This document shows, piece by piece, positions 1 to 7,203 of a stretch of 20,460 bases of DNA. Source of the stretch: CAJQQY01 sp964352225. Lineage in GTDB: Bacteria > Bacteroidota > Bacteroidia > Chitinophagales > Saprospiraceae. Where the stretch lies: NCBI GenBank assembly GCA_964352225.1, contig CAYGRM010000085.1:1-20460 (forward strand), read 5' to 3'. Positions within the stretch are counted from its first letter, which is position 1. The number at the start of each line of letters is the position of its first letter. The notes under the pieces are model-generated. The model was not told where the DNA came from and made no database searches. It saw only the letters and a list, made by a program, of their open reading frames with translations. A program made the position numbers and the translations under genes.

Positions 1-297
1 ATCGAATACATCGTATGCTGCCTCATAGTCTTTTATTAAGTCCGTTTTATTTTCCATCCATTCTGCCTCATCAATTTCTTCCATCCACTTCAGGATTTCT
101 TTCAATTTGAATTCGTGAATTTTTAAGACACTAAGTTTCGTTGCTAATTCTTTGGAAGGTCTGCCATAGTTTATTTTCACTAATGAAGCAGTAGCGTCAA
201 TTCTTCCTTGGATTTTTTTCATCAATGAAATGACCTCCATCTTAAATTCATTTATGCTTCCAGTAGAATATGCAGTTGTTGTCTCGTAATTATTCAT
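1..297 (-). CDS. Partial hypothetical helical protein (C-terminus beyond window)
   Basis: The reading frame is open from an ATG at 297 to the left edge, giving 99 codons with no stop, so the C-terminus lies outside the window. The protein starts MNNYETTTAYSTGS and continues as a charged, largely helical chain rich in Lys and Glu. It has no signal peptide and no membrane segment, so it is probably cytosolic. I do not recognise the family. It lies 42 bp downstream of the mscS-type gene on the same strand with no terminator between them, so it is probably the second gene of that operon and shares the ECF-type promoter at 1328-1354. The real-gene call rests on an uninterrupted frame, codon use like its neighbours and the tight spacing. 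No function can be assigned. Confidence 0.7.
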   Translation of the reverse strand, partial: MNNYETTTAYSTGSINEFKMEVISLMKKIQGRIDATASLVKINYGRPSKELATKLSVLKIHEFKLKEILKWMEEIDEAEWMENKTDLIKDYEAAYDVFD

Positions 298-339
298 TAT
301 TATATTTTTGTGATTTAAAAAAAAGTCTTTCGAAAAAAA

Positions 340-1278
340 TTAGGCTACTCCTTCTTTGACTTTTTGCTTTCCATTCATTGTCACTTTTTGAGGAGGGTAA
401 ATATCATCTACTCGAACTCCTCCTACCACACCAAAATCCAAGGTGGTAATTGGGAATGGAATAGTAATATCATTTTGATCAAATGCTTTTTTCAATGCTT
501 TAATTGCAGTATGTCGAGCGATAAAATAGTCAGCTTGAGAAACGATATTTTTCCAAAAGCGGATTCTAAAATCGATGGAACTTCCACCAAATTCAGTATA
601 GAAGAATTCAATCGGTTCTGATTCCCGAAACTCTAATCCACTATTTTTAATAGCATTAATTGCAATCTCTTCTACTTTATCTAAATCATCTCCATAAGCA
701 ACCCCACAATCTAATTCTATTCTTCGTCGACCATTATGTGAAAAATTTTTCAAAGGATTTTGTAATACGTCTCTGTTAGGTATAATGACTTCTTGTCCAT
801 CAGGTTGAGCTATTACAGTTGAGCGTAAAGTGATTTTTGATATTTTTCCAAAAAATCCATTCGTCTCAATCAAGTCTCCTACTTGGTAATAATCTTTCAC
901 ACTCATTAATACCCCTGAAAATAAATTGATCAATGGATCTTGCAATGCTAAACCAACTGCTAAACCAATAACCCCTGCCGTTCCTAACAATGCAGTTACG
1001 GCTTCACTCAAATTCAAAATATTCAGTACAACAAAAAGTGCAACAATCATAAATAGGGCTACTGCAACATTTGAAATCACACCTACTACTGTTTGATTAT
1101 TAGTTGTTCGATAAAGTGCTCTACAAACTATTTTTTTCAAGTACCTTGATAGATAAATAGAAATACTCAATACTATTCCTGCAAGAATTATATTAGGTAG
1201 TGCGAGAATTATTTCATTAACCCATCCTGAGAGTTTACCGTATAAATTAGAAATTGAACTACTAAATTGTTGTAACAT
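340..1278 (-). CDS. MscS-family small-conductance mechanosensitive channel
   Basis: 312 residues, close to the minimal MscS length. It is an inner-membrane channel that opens under membrane tension and releases solutes during hypo-osmotic shock. Three hydrophobic segments are visible at about residues 23-45, 63-87 and 92-120. The third is the glycine/alanine-rich pore helix, running into ALQDPLINLFSG, the typical MscS signature. The beta domain follows at about 121-185 (VGDLIE, then PNRDVLQNPLKNFS), and a C-terminal alpha/beta domain ends near IPFPI (273-277). The start is the ATG at 1278. An ECF-type promoter box lies about 50 bp upstream, pointing into this gene, and the partial gene at 297 follows it. 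The family call is firm; the exact MscS subtype is not determined. Confidence 0.93.
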   Translation of the reverse strand: MLQQFSSSISNLYGKLSGWVNEIILALPNIILAGIVLSISIYLSRYLKKIVCRALYRTTNNQTVVGVISNVAVALFMIVALFVVLNILNLSEAVTALLGTAGVIGLAVGLALQDPLINLFSGVLMSVKDYYQVGDLIETNGFFGKISKITLRSTVIAQPDGQEVIIPNRDVLQNPLKNFSHNGRRRIELDCGVAYGDDLDKVEEIAINAIKNSGLEFRESEPIEFFYTEFGGSSIDFRIRFWKNIVSQADYFIARHTAIKALKKAFDQNDITIPFPITTLDFGVVGGVRVDDIYPPQKVTMNGKQKVKEGVA

Positions 1279-1327
1279 TTATTTTGATTTTTATTTTTTT
1301 ATTAGAAATGTGTTTCTCATTTTTCAC

Positions 1328-1354
1328 TAGAACGGGCGAGTACTTGAGATGTTC
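1328..1354 (-). promoter_or_regulatory. ECF-type promoter, perfect GAAC-N16-CGTTCTA, for mscS operon
   Basis: On the minus strand GAAC lies at 1354-1351, followed by exactly 16 bases and CGTTCTA at 1334-1328, then GTGAAAAA. The spacer ends in ACTCGCC, as in the boxes at 14097 and 16115. The predicted transcript start is near 1322, giving a leader of roughly 45 nt to the mscS ATG. The match is seen directly; use by the ECF sigma factor encoded at 7204-7731 is inferred. Confidence 0.75.
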
Positions 1355-1463
1355 AAAGCCTCTAAAAAAATTTTTTGGGAGATGCTAGAATTGAAACTTA
1401 GCGTTTTTCATTATTTGTCTACAGTACACTATTTTGAAAGTCATTTTTCTTTTAGAACAACTA

Positions 1464-1517
1464 AGCTTTACGAAACCTGCGAGTTGGCATCAGAGTAGAG
1501 CGAGGTCTCGTAAAGCT
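1464..1517. repeat. 15-bp imperfect inverted repeat with 24-nt loop
   Basis: The left arm AGCTTTACGAAACCT (1464-1478) pairs with the right arm AGGTCTCGTAAAGCT (1503-1517) with a single mismatch. The loop is 24 nt and locally GC-richer than its surroundings. No T-run follows on either side, so it is not an obvious terminator. It could be a structured RNA, a protein-binding palindrome or a small REP-like element; one copy in the window does not decide. Confidence 0.5.
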
Positions 1518-1698
1518 AAATAAATGGTTTCCTCATAAAAACACCAAGTAAGGTTAAATGCGTATTTTTTAAAACCATATATAGTTTAAATTTATTTAGT
1601 CAAATTGAGCGGAATGAAAATCCTGACATTTTTTCACCAAGACTTATCTGTATTGATGAAATCACTTCAAGCCACTTTTTTAAGCATTTGCAAAAAAA

Positions 1699-1730
1699 AA
1701 GTCCATGCTCAAAATGATGAACATGGACTT
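1699..1730 (-). terminator. Rho-independent terminator of beta-barrel gene
   Basis: AAGTCCATG (1699-1707) pairs with CATGGACTT (1722-1730) around a 14-nt loop. On the minus strand the stem runs directly into a long T-run (A-run at 1692-1700 on the plus strand), 17 bp after the stop at 1748. Confidence 0.85.
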
Positions 1731-1747
1731 AGAATTTTTATTTTTTT

Positions 1748-2353
1748 TTAAAAGAAGAATCCTAAGGATGCTTGCAAATTAAAATGTTTAGAAGAAGGCT
1801 CAATCGTTACATTTCCAATTTGAGTTTCTTTATCATACTCTCTTAGTCCTTGAGTAAATCGCAGGTCTACAACAGCATTTCCTAAATTTAATCCCACGCC
1901 TACCGCATACCCCAAATCAAAATCTTCAAAATCTTCTCGCTCCACTTCGTAAGTTTGATTGACTCCAAATAGACCATTTTCATACTTCACATTAGTACCT
2001 AATAAATATGAAAATTGTGGTCCAAATTGAATTTGTAAAGGAATATCAAATGGTTTTAGAACTATTAATACCGGAATATCTAGATAGTCTAAATTTGATT
2101 TTACATCAGCCCCGAGGTACTTATACTTTGAACCTTTCCGAACGAAAAGTGCTTCAGGCTGAATCGCAAAAGTTTCACTCAAATTTAATTTCATCATAAC
2201 TCCAGCTTGAAAACCTACTTTTGCCTCTAGATTTTCTACATCGTCGTCGTCTGTTGTAATATTGGAAACATTAAGCCCTGCTTTAATTCCGAACTGACCA
2301 AAGGCAATTGTGGTAGCCATGGAAAAGAGTATTATCAATAATGAATTTTTCAT
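1748..2353 (-). CDS. Outer-membrane beta-barrel protein (PorT/OMP_b-brl family)
   Basis: 201 residues. The N-terminus (MKNSLLIILFSMATTIAFGQ) is a signal peptide with cleavage expected near FGQ. The mature part begins FGIKAGLNVSNI, the usual opening strand of Bacteroidota porin-like small barrels (OMP_b-brl_2, often labelled PorT family). Further alternating strands follow, including VGFQAGVMM, FAIQPEALF, LDIPVLIVL, IQFGPQFSYLLG and GYAVGVGLNLG. It ends in LQASLGFFF, with the terminal aromatic residue typical of outer-membrane barrels. The substrate or role is unknown; many family members have none assigned. A TAAATTTG -7-like element lies 44 bp upstream, and a strong terminator follows. I see no ECF-type box, so it is probably regulated separately from the stress genes around it. 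Confidence 0.88.
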   Translation of the reverse strand: MKNSLLIILFSMATTIAFGQFGIKAGLNVSNITTDDDDVENLEAKVGFQAGVMMKLNLSETFAIQPEALFVRKGSKYKYLGADVKSNLDYLDIPVLIVLKPFDIPLQIQFGPQFSYLLGTNVKYENGLFGVNQTYEVEREDFEDFDLGYAVGVGLNLGNAVVDLRFTQGLREYDKETQIGNVTIEPSSKHFNLQASLGFFF

Positions 2354-2396
2354 AAGATGTTTTTTTTAATGTTTAACTTTTGTGTTGTCTAATCAA

Positions 2397-2404
2397 CAAA
2401 TTTA
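2397..2404 (-). promoter_or_regulatory. Possible housekeeping -7 element (TAnnTTTG)
   Basis: TAAATTTG on the minus strand, 44 bp upstream of the beta-barrel start, matches the Bacteroidota primary-sigma -7 consensus TAnnTTTG. No convincing -33 TTTG lies at the usual distance, so this is tentative. Confidence 0.3.
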
Positions 2405-2434
2405 AATAGGCTTTGAAATAAGTCGCTAGTTTCC

Positions 2435-2731
2435 CTAATGACCTTGACGAATATTTTTCGCCTTTTTCAATTGAATTTTCGCTTTTTTTAATGCTCCACT
2501 AAATGCATCAAGGAACTGAGGCGCATTATCTGATGCAAAAATAACTGGTCCAGGAATATGTAATTGCACCTCTGCTAAAATAGCATTGGTACTTGTGCCA
2601 TCGTCTGTTTTAAAATAAACCTTCGCATTAGTAATCTTACTGTTGTATTTGGATAATGCTGCTACTTGCTCTTTGATTTCTAATTCTTGTTCCTTAGTCA
2701 TAGAGAAAGGTGCTTCAATAACTACATTCAT
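2435..2731 (-). CDS. Short ribosome hibernation factor, HPF/RaiA (sigma-54 modulation) family
   Basis: 98 residues starting MNVVIEAPFSMTKEQ. HPF/RaiA-type proteins bind the 30S decoding centre and stabilise inactive ribosomes under stress or starvation. The fold is recognisable: beta strand (VVIEAP), helix (KEQELEIKEQVAAL), strand with AKVYFKTDD, strand AEVQLHIPGPVIFASD, then a basic helix (FLDAFSGALKKAKIQLKKAK). The length fits the short HPF type, without the C-terminal dimerisation domain of long HPF. The frame is open further upstream to an ATG at 2773, but the family begins at the strand after MNVV, and an ECF-like promoter at 2759-2785 overlaps that longer start, so 2731 is preferred. 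It lies 81 bp upstream of the beta-barrel gene. Confidence 0.82.
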   Translation of the reverse strand: MNVVIEAPFSMTKEQELEIKEQVAALSKYNSKITNAKVYFKTDDGTSTNAILAEVQLHIPGPVIFASDNAPQFLDAFSGALKKAKIQLKKAKNIRQGH

Positions 2732-2758
2732 AATATTTATTTTTTTAATTGAGTTTCT

Positions 2759-2785
2759 AAAAAGGATGAACATCCAATAATGTTC
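2759..2785 (-). promoter_or_regulatory. Degenerate ECF-type promoter, GAAC-N16-CCTT, for hpf-like gene
   Basis: On the minus strand GAACAT at 2785-2780 is followed, with exactly 16 bases between GAAC and the second box, by CCTTTTTAGAAA from 2765. This is one mismatch from CGTT, and the TTTAGAAA tail resembles the other boxes (with one extra T). The predicted transcript would start about 20 nt before the ATG at 2731. Weaker evidence than the five perfect sites. Confidence 0.45.
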
Positions 2786-2984
2786 TCAAAAATGGTTGAT
2801 TTTTTCTAATTATTATAGAAAACTAAGTTCTAGTATTAAATTAATTGAGCATTTTTTATTTTATTATTTTAATTAGGAGGTTGTCTCAGAACTTCGGTAG
2901 TAAAACTAGGAGTGAAAGCCATTTGAAAAAATCAAAGACAGGATTAAATTAAGAAAGGAAAGAAAATTGAAGCTATTTTATATT

Positions 2985-3311
2985 CTAACTAAGAAAAGTT
3001 TCTTGAATCTTTTTTCTAACTTTTTTGGCAGGTATGAAACCTTCGATCAGGTCTTCCACTTCGCCATCTTTTAGCAATAAAGTAGTTGGAACTGAATTAA
3101 TACCAAAAAATTCTGCAATATCATTTTGTTCTTCTAAGTCTACTTTAAAGAATTGGATACCTGAATTGAACTCTTCACTTAATCGTTCCATCATACTATC
3201 AATTATCTCAGAATTACCTGACCACTCTGCCCCAAATACGAGAATGGATGGTTGCCGTTGAGAAATAACTTCTTCTGTAAAAATCTGCTTGGTTATTTTT
3301 TTGTACTTCAT
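2985..3311 (-). CDS. Thioredoxin-fold protein lacking the CxxC active site
   Basis: 108 residues, normal thioredoxin length, no signal peptide, so cytosolic. The fold is clear: strand PSILVFGAEW, the active-site turn, strand IQFFKVDLEEQ, helix DIAEFFGI, then the cis-proline loop SVPTTLLLKDGE and the final helix. The active-site motif, normally WCGPC, reads WSGNS here: both cysteines are serine and the proline is asparagine. The protein therefore cannot do dithiol exchange and is more likely a binding or chaperone-like thioredoxin relative. There are no other cysteines in the protein. It is the gene immediately downstream of the sigma-54 activator on the same strand (150 bp apart), and CTGATAATCA lies between them at 3386-3395. 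The specific partner is unknown. Confidence 0.85.
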   Translation of the reverse strand: MKYKKITKQIFTEEVISQRQPSILVFGAEWSGNSEIIDSMMERLSEEFNSGIQFFKVDLEEQNDIAEFFGINSVPTTLLLKDGEVEDLIEGFIPAKKVRKKIQETFLS

Positions 3312-3425
3312 TGGTTATATCAAATTTTCATTATTCACAATCCCCCAAAAAAACCAATCAAACACTATTCCAACCTTATAAACACCTGATAATCAAATAC
3401 TTACGAAGATACAATCATTTTAAAT

Positions 3426-3461
3426 TTTCTTATATTTAATCAAATCCTTAAATATAAGAAA
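3426..3461 (-). terminator. Perfect 14-bp AT-rich hairpin after activator gene
   Basis: TTTCTTATATTTAA (3426-3439) and TTAAATATAAGAAA (3448-3461) are exact reverse complements around an 8-nt loop, abutting the activator's stop codon. The T-run on the minus strand is interrupted (ATTTAAAAT), so termination strength is uncertain; it may instead be a 3'-end stabiliser. Confidence 0.55.
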
Positions 3462-6326
3462 TTAGCTTATAAAATAATCTTGCTTGCTAATCCCTAATTT
3501 TTTCATTCTTGAAGAGAGCGTTTTGTCATTCATCTTTAAAAGTTCGGCTGCTCCTGAGTGGCCACTCACTTTACCATTAGTTCTTTTTAAGGCGTCGATG
3601 ATATGAGCTTTTTGCATCTCTTCCATGCTCAAAAATTTGGAAGATTTAATATTTGTTTTTTTGGAAAGTGATAGGTCAAAATTGAGCACTTTGCCATTAG
3701 AAAGAATTACGGCTCTTTCTACTAAATTTTCAAGCTCCCTTACGTTGCCTAAAAAGTCATAAGTCATCAATTTCCTCAACGAACTTGGGGATATTTCAAG
3801 AACCTCCTTATTGATTTTTTTAGAATACTTTTGAGCAAAGTGTTTAACCAAAACTGGAATATCTTCTCGTCGTTCTCGCAAAGGAATATTATAGATTGGA
3901 AAAACATTTAACCGATAATATAGATCTTCTCTAAAAGTACCTTTCTCAACTTCTTCTTCAAGGTTGCGATTGGTAGCAGCAATAATACGTACATCAACTT
4001 TTAACAATTTGGTTCCTCCTACCCTTTCTATTTCTCCTTCTTGCAATACTCGCAAAAGCTTGGATTGCAAATCCAAAGGCAATTCTCCGATTTCATCTAA
4101 AAAAATGGTTCCTTTATCGGCTCGCTCAAATTTTCCAATTTTTTGCTGATGCGCCCCGGTAAACGCACCTCTCTCATGACCAAATAATTCGCTTTCAATT
4201 AAATTTTCAGGTAAAGCACCACAATTAACTTTGATCATTGGTTTATCTTCTCGCTCACTTAACTGATGAATGGCCCTTGCCAAAAGTTCCTTGCCCGTCC
4301 CCGTTTCTCCAAGAATCAAAACAGTCGCATCCGTATCTGCTACTTGCTCTACTTGACGCAAAACTCGCTTGTAATTAGGATCGCGAGTGATGATATTATT
4401 AAAACTAAACTCTAGTTCTATTTTCTCCTTGAGGGCAATGTTTTCGGCTGCGGTAGCTTGCTGGAGAAACTGAATTTCATCAAATTGCTGAGCAATTTCC
4501 TTCTCTCTCCGTTTTCTGTCAGTTATATCTCTTAAGATGGTTACTGAAAACTCTTCATCCGCAAATTTCACCATAGTGACATTCATTTCACAGGGTATAA
4601 TTTGACCACTTTTCGTTTTCATATCTCGATCCATGCCATCAATTTTGGCTCCTGCTCTCAGTTTTTTCCATCCTTTTTGAAAAGTTTCTAAATTACTATT
4701 CTCAAAAAAATCGAAGACCTTGGATTTTTTAATTTGGGAACGAGTGAAACCTACTTTTTCTACAAAAGCATTATTGAAGTATCGGAGAGAACCATCTTCA
4801 TTAGTCCAAATAATCATTTCAATCGCTTGGTCAAGTGTATGCTTTGACATGACCGCTAATTCATTTAAGCTTTTCCGCTCAGATATATCTCTCAAAATGG
4901 TAGTTGAAAAATATTTTCCATCTACTTTGATCATCGAGATGGTCATTTCAGCTGGAAAGGTTTCCCCTGTTTTAGTGACTATCTGCCGATGCACGTTACT
5001 AAAAAACCTCTCTTTCTTCAAGTTCTCCCAGCCTTTTTTATACCGATCAATATCTCCATTATATATAAAATCTAGCACCGTCATTCCTTCAATTTCTTTC
5101 TTTGAATACCCCATTTTTTTTACGAAGGCATCATTGAAATATTTAAATGCCCCATCCTCATCTGCCCAAAAAATGATGTCAATAGCGTTGTCTAAAGTGA
5201 TTTTAGACATATTTACTATTTCGTGTATTTTCCTTCGATTGGAAAGATCTCGGACAAAAGCACAATTGAATTCTTTTCCCCGATAACTAATATAATTAGT
5301 AATTACTGATACAGGTATCTGTTGACCATTTCTGGAGAAATGATAAGATTCAAACTCTATACTTCTCTCCTTCTTAAGATTTTCCCAAAAGGTATCAGAA
5401 TCAATTTCTATATTTTTATCTACATGACTTATGTGCTGCCCAATTAGTTCTTCTTGTGAATAATTAAGTTTTTTGCATGCTCTTTGGTTGACATAAGTAA
5501 TCGTTCCTTCACTCGAAATCCAATAAATCATATCACGAGCATGATCCATAGAATATTTCGTAAAATACATATCATCTGTACGTTTCGAAATATTATCTAG
5601 ATTTTGAAGTGTTCCATAAATTTTTATTGTCTCATCTTCTAGTACGACAGGATGGGCATGTAGATTGAAATTTTTGTGCTGCCCATTTAATTCAAAAGAA
5701 TAATCAAATTCAAAAGGGACTCCATTCTGAATCGCTTCATTTATTTTTTCTTCATAAATTTTTAAATCATTTTCGGAGAGTCCTTCGGTAATAAAATCTT
5801 TAAGCATAGACTCCGTTACTTCTGTCTTTCCAGGAAGTTCCAATAGTTGATACATCATATCATTGAAAAAAAATTCATTTCTAACTAAATCCCATTCCCA
5901 ACTTCCAATCCTTGCAATTTTAGAGGTAAATTCAAATAGTTCTTTGAATCGATTAACTTCCATTAAATTTTGTGAAACCAACATCCCATAGTACTCCTCT
6001 TCTATCTTTACTAATGTTCCTTCAATCTTAACTGGATAGATCGATTCATCGGCAGTAATATGCTCTGATTCCAAAACGATTTTGGATTCCTTCAGCATTT
6101 TTTTCCATAATCTTCGCCATGCTAATAAAGACATGGATGGATTAATCTCAAAAATAGTATCTGGAATTTCATTTGGGTCAGCATAACCTAATTCGCTGAC
6201 CAACAAATCATTAATCGATAGGATCTGCCCATCTTTTTGCAACCATATCACTCCTTCCTGACCTGCTTCACTAGCCTCACACATTGCAGCTAAGGTTTGA
6301 TTACTTTCTGCATCAAATTTTTTCAT
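3462..6326 (-). CDS. Multi-PAS sigma-54-dependent transcriptional activator (bEBP)
   Basis: 954 residues with no membrane segment or signal peptide, so a cytosolic sensor. The N-terminal 605 residues form about five PAS-type modules: about 20-120 (divergent), 128-250, 253-368, 373-490 and 490-605. The last two are near-copies (MSKxTLDxAIxxIxW, EDG, YFNxAFV). A short coiled coil (605-640) leads to the AAA+ domain: Walker A GETGTGKE (673-680), the sigma-54 contact loop GAFTGA (720-725), Walker B TIFLDEIGE (740-748), arginine-finger region FREDLYYRLNVFP (798-810) and sensor II GNVRELENLVERA (860-872). A Fis-type HTH occupies about 903-950. All catalytic motifs are intact, so it should remodel sigma-54 RNA polymerase in response to a signal sensed by the PAS array (ligand unknown; no receiver domain). 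It is divergent from the ECF sigma operon, which has a sigma-54-like promoter. Confidence 0.93.
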   Translation of the reverse strand: MKKFDAESNQTLAAMCEASEAGQEGVIWLQKDGQILSINDLLVSELGYADPNEIPDTIFEINPSMSLLAWRRLWKKMLKESKIVLESEHITADESIYPVKIEGTLVKIEEEYYGMLVSQNLMEVNRFKELFEFTSKIARIGSWEWDLVRNEFFFNDMMYQLLELPGKTEVTESMLKDFITEGLSENDLKIYEEKINEAIQNGVPFEFDYSFELNGQHKNFNLHAHPVVLEDETIKIYGTLQNLDNISKRTDDMYFTKYSMDHARDMIYWISSEGTITYVNQRACKKLNYSQEELIGQHISHVDKNIEIDSDTFWENLKKERSIEFESYHFSRNGQQIPVSVITNYISYRGKEFNCAFVRDLSNRRKIHEIVNMSKITLDNAIDIIFWADEDGAFKYFNDAFVKKMGYSKKEIEGMTVLDFIYNGDIDRYKKGWENLKKERFFSNVHRQIVTKTGETFPAEMTISMIKVDGKYFSTTILRDISERKSLNELAVMSKHTLDQAIEMIIWTNEDGSLRYFNNAFVEKVGFTRSQIKKSKVFDFFENSNLETFQKGWKKLRAGAKIDGMDRDMKTKSGQIIPCEMNVTMVKFADEEFSVTILRDITDRKRREKEIAQQFDEIQFLQQATAAENIALKEKIELEFSFNNIITRDPNYKRVLRQVEQVADTDATVLILGETGTGKELLARAIHQLSEREDKPMIKVNCGALPENLIESELFGHERGAFTGAHQQKIGKFERADKGTIFLDEIGELPLDLQSKLLRVLQEGEIERVGGTKLLKVDVRIIAATNRNLEEEVEKGTFREDLYYRLNVFPIYNIPLRERREDIPVLVKHFAQKYSKKINKEVLEISPSSLRKLMTYDFLGNVRELENLVERAVILSNGKVLNFDLSLSKKTNIKSSKFLSMEEMQKAHIIDALKRTNGKVSGHSGAAELLKMNDKTLSSRMKKLGISKQDYFIS

Positions 6327-6513
6327 TTATCTTTTTTAGTTGAGTAAAATGGAGTTTTTCTTTTAGATAGAATTAATTTTTTAAAACTGATTTTGTTTAA
6401 TCTTAATTTTTAAGAAAAAAGAAACATAGGCAAAAATACCATTTTTTTTGACTAAATATAATCAATTTACTGATATTTGAGAAAAATATTTTACCAAAAA
6501 TAATCATAAATGA

Positions 6514-6524
6514 CTGATAATCAG
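6514..6524. promoter_or_regulatory. Palindrome CTGATAATCAG, candidate activator site
   Basis: A perfect 11-bp palindrome lies 14 bp upstream of the -24 element in the divergent region. A related CTGATAATCA occurs at 3386-3395 upstream of the thioredoxin-fold gene. Fis-type HTHs of sigma-54 activators bind dyads, but usually further upstream than this, so the role is a guess. Confidence 0.3.
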
Positions 6525-6536
6525 ACAGTTACAAGT

Positions 6537-6554
6537 TTGGCACGCCATTTGAAC
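6537..6554 (+). promoter_or_regulatory. Sigma-54-like (-24/-12) promoter of ECF sigma operon
   Basis: TTGGCACG at 6537-6544 matches the sigma-54 -24 element exactly. After four bases it is followed by TTGAA (consensus TTGCA/T). The GG doublet at 6539-6540 is separated by ten bases from the -12 GA dinucleotide (GC in consensus), so the geometry is right with one mismatch. The predicted start is near 6563, giving a leader of about 98 nt to the ATG at 6661. The gene transcribed divergently is a sigma-54 activator, which strongly supports the call. Confidence 0.65.
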
Positions 6555-6660
6555 TAGTAGTAACCAAATGATGATGATAAAAATCACCAAATTCATTGAA
6601 ATTAAAAAAATTCACTCTAAATAATTAAACCTTAAATCAAACACACAGCAACAAACGATT

Positions 6661-7083
6661 ATGACAAATTCAATATTAAAAACACAGACCACCCTTAGCA
6701 TAGAGAGTAGACAGCACCATGACACATTGAGAGGTTTAGTTGGATCAATCAACAACTCCTTACAAAAAATGGAAAAACGCCATATTCAACTAAGTCAAAT
6801 TAGTCATGAACATTTTGATGTATACATTAGAATGCAAGCTGAAGAGCACCTTGAAAAACAAGCGAAGATGATTTCTTTTGCTTGTGAATTACGCACAAGG
6901 TTGACTGACTCTTATGAAAAATCAAAAAACCATGAAAGTATTTCTCAAGAATTAATTCAACAATATATTGATGAATTAGATATTTTGAACTTTATGGATT
7001 TTGAAGTAACTAAAAAATTCTTCTCATTCATTCACGATCATTATCAGCCAATAATTATTCAATTAAATCCAATGGCTGCTTAA
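6661..7083 (+). CDS. Hypothetical helical protein, first gene of the ECF sigma operon
   Basis: 140 residues, no signal peptide or membrane segment, so cytosolic. I do not recognise the family. It is predicted to be almost entirely helical, with many His, Gln and Glu residues: ESRQHHDTLRGLVGSINNSL, KMEKRHIQLSQISHEHF, AEEHLEKQAKMISFACELR and EFTKKFF-like ends. Proline occurs only near the C-terminus. It starts at the ATG at 6661, 107 bp after the sigma-54-like promoter, and lies 120 bp upstream of the ECF sigma gene with no terminator between. Its position suggests a role linked to sigma activity, for example a cytosolic anti-sigma or adaptor, but no motif supports that. The histidines raise the alternative of a metal-binding four-helix bundle. 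Confidence 0.8.
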   Translation: MTNSILKTQTTLSIESRQHHDTLRGLVGSINNSLQKMEKRHIQLSQISHEHFDVYIRMQAEEHLEKQAKMISFACELRTRLTDSYEKSKNHESISQELIQQYIDELDILNFMDFEVTKKFFSFIHDHYQPIIIQLNPMAA

Positions 7084-7203
7084 TTCAAAAAAACATATGA
7101 CTACTTAATTTTAGAAGAGGTAGATGCAATATCTATTTCTTACTCTAAATTTCTATTCCCGAAAACCAAAGTAATTATTTACTAACTAAAAAAAAATATC
7201 GAC

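Larger units (their letters stand above)
1279..1747. other. 469-bp intergenic region with promoter and imperfect inverted repeat
   Basis: Between the mscS start and the beta-barrel stop. It holds the ECF-type promoter at 1328-1354, an imperfect inverted repeat at 1464-1517 and the terminator at 1699-1730. I found no convincing ORF in the remainder. Confidence 0.6.
6327..6660. other. 334-bp divergent regulatory region, activator / ECF sigma operon
   Basis: A very AT-rich intergenic stretch containing the CTGATAATCAG palindrome and the sigma-54-like promoter reading right. I see no ECF-type GAAC/CGTT box in either direction, which argues against simple autoregulation of the sigma operon. No recognisable promoter was found for the leftward activator gene. 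Confidence 0.55.

Noticed and set aside
1484..1502. TTGGCATCAGAGTAGAGC as a second sigma-54 site
   Set aside because: The -12 half lacks TTGC/TTGA, the site does not sit upstream of a rightward gene, and it lies in the loop of the inverted repeat.
2877..2900. GAGGTTGTCTCAGAAC, resembling the terminal inverted repeat of some insertion sequences
   Set aside because: No matching second end, no target duplication and no transposase fragment could be seen; a short resemblance is not enough.
4720..5286. Long open frame of 188 codons on the plus strand
   Set aside because: It lies antisense inside the PAS region of the activator, whose protein is clearly real; the antisense product has no recognisable features.
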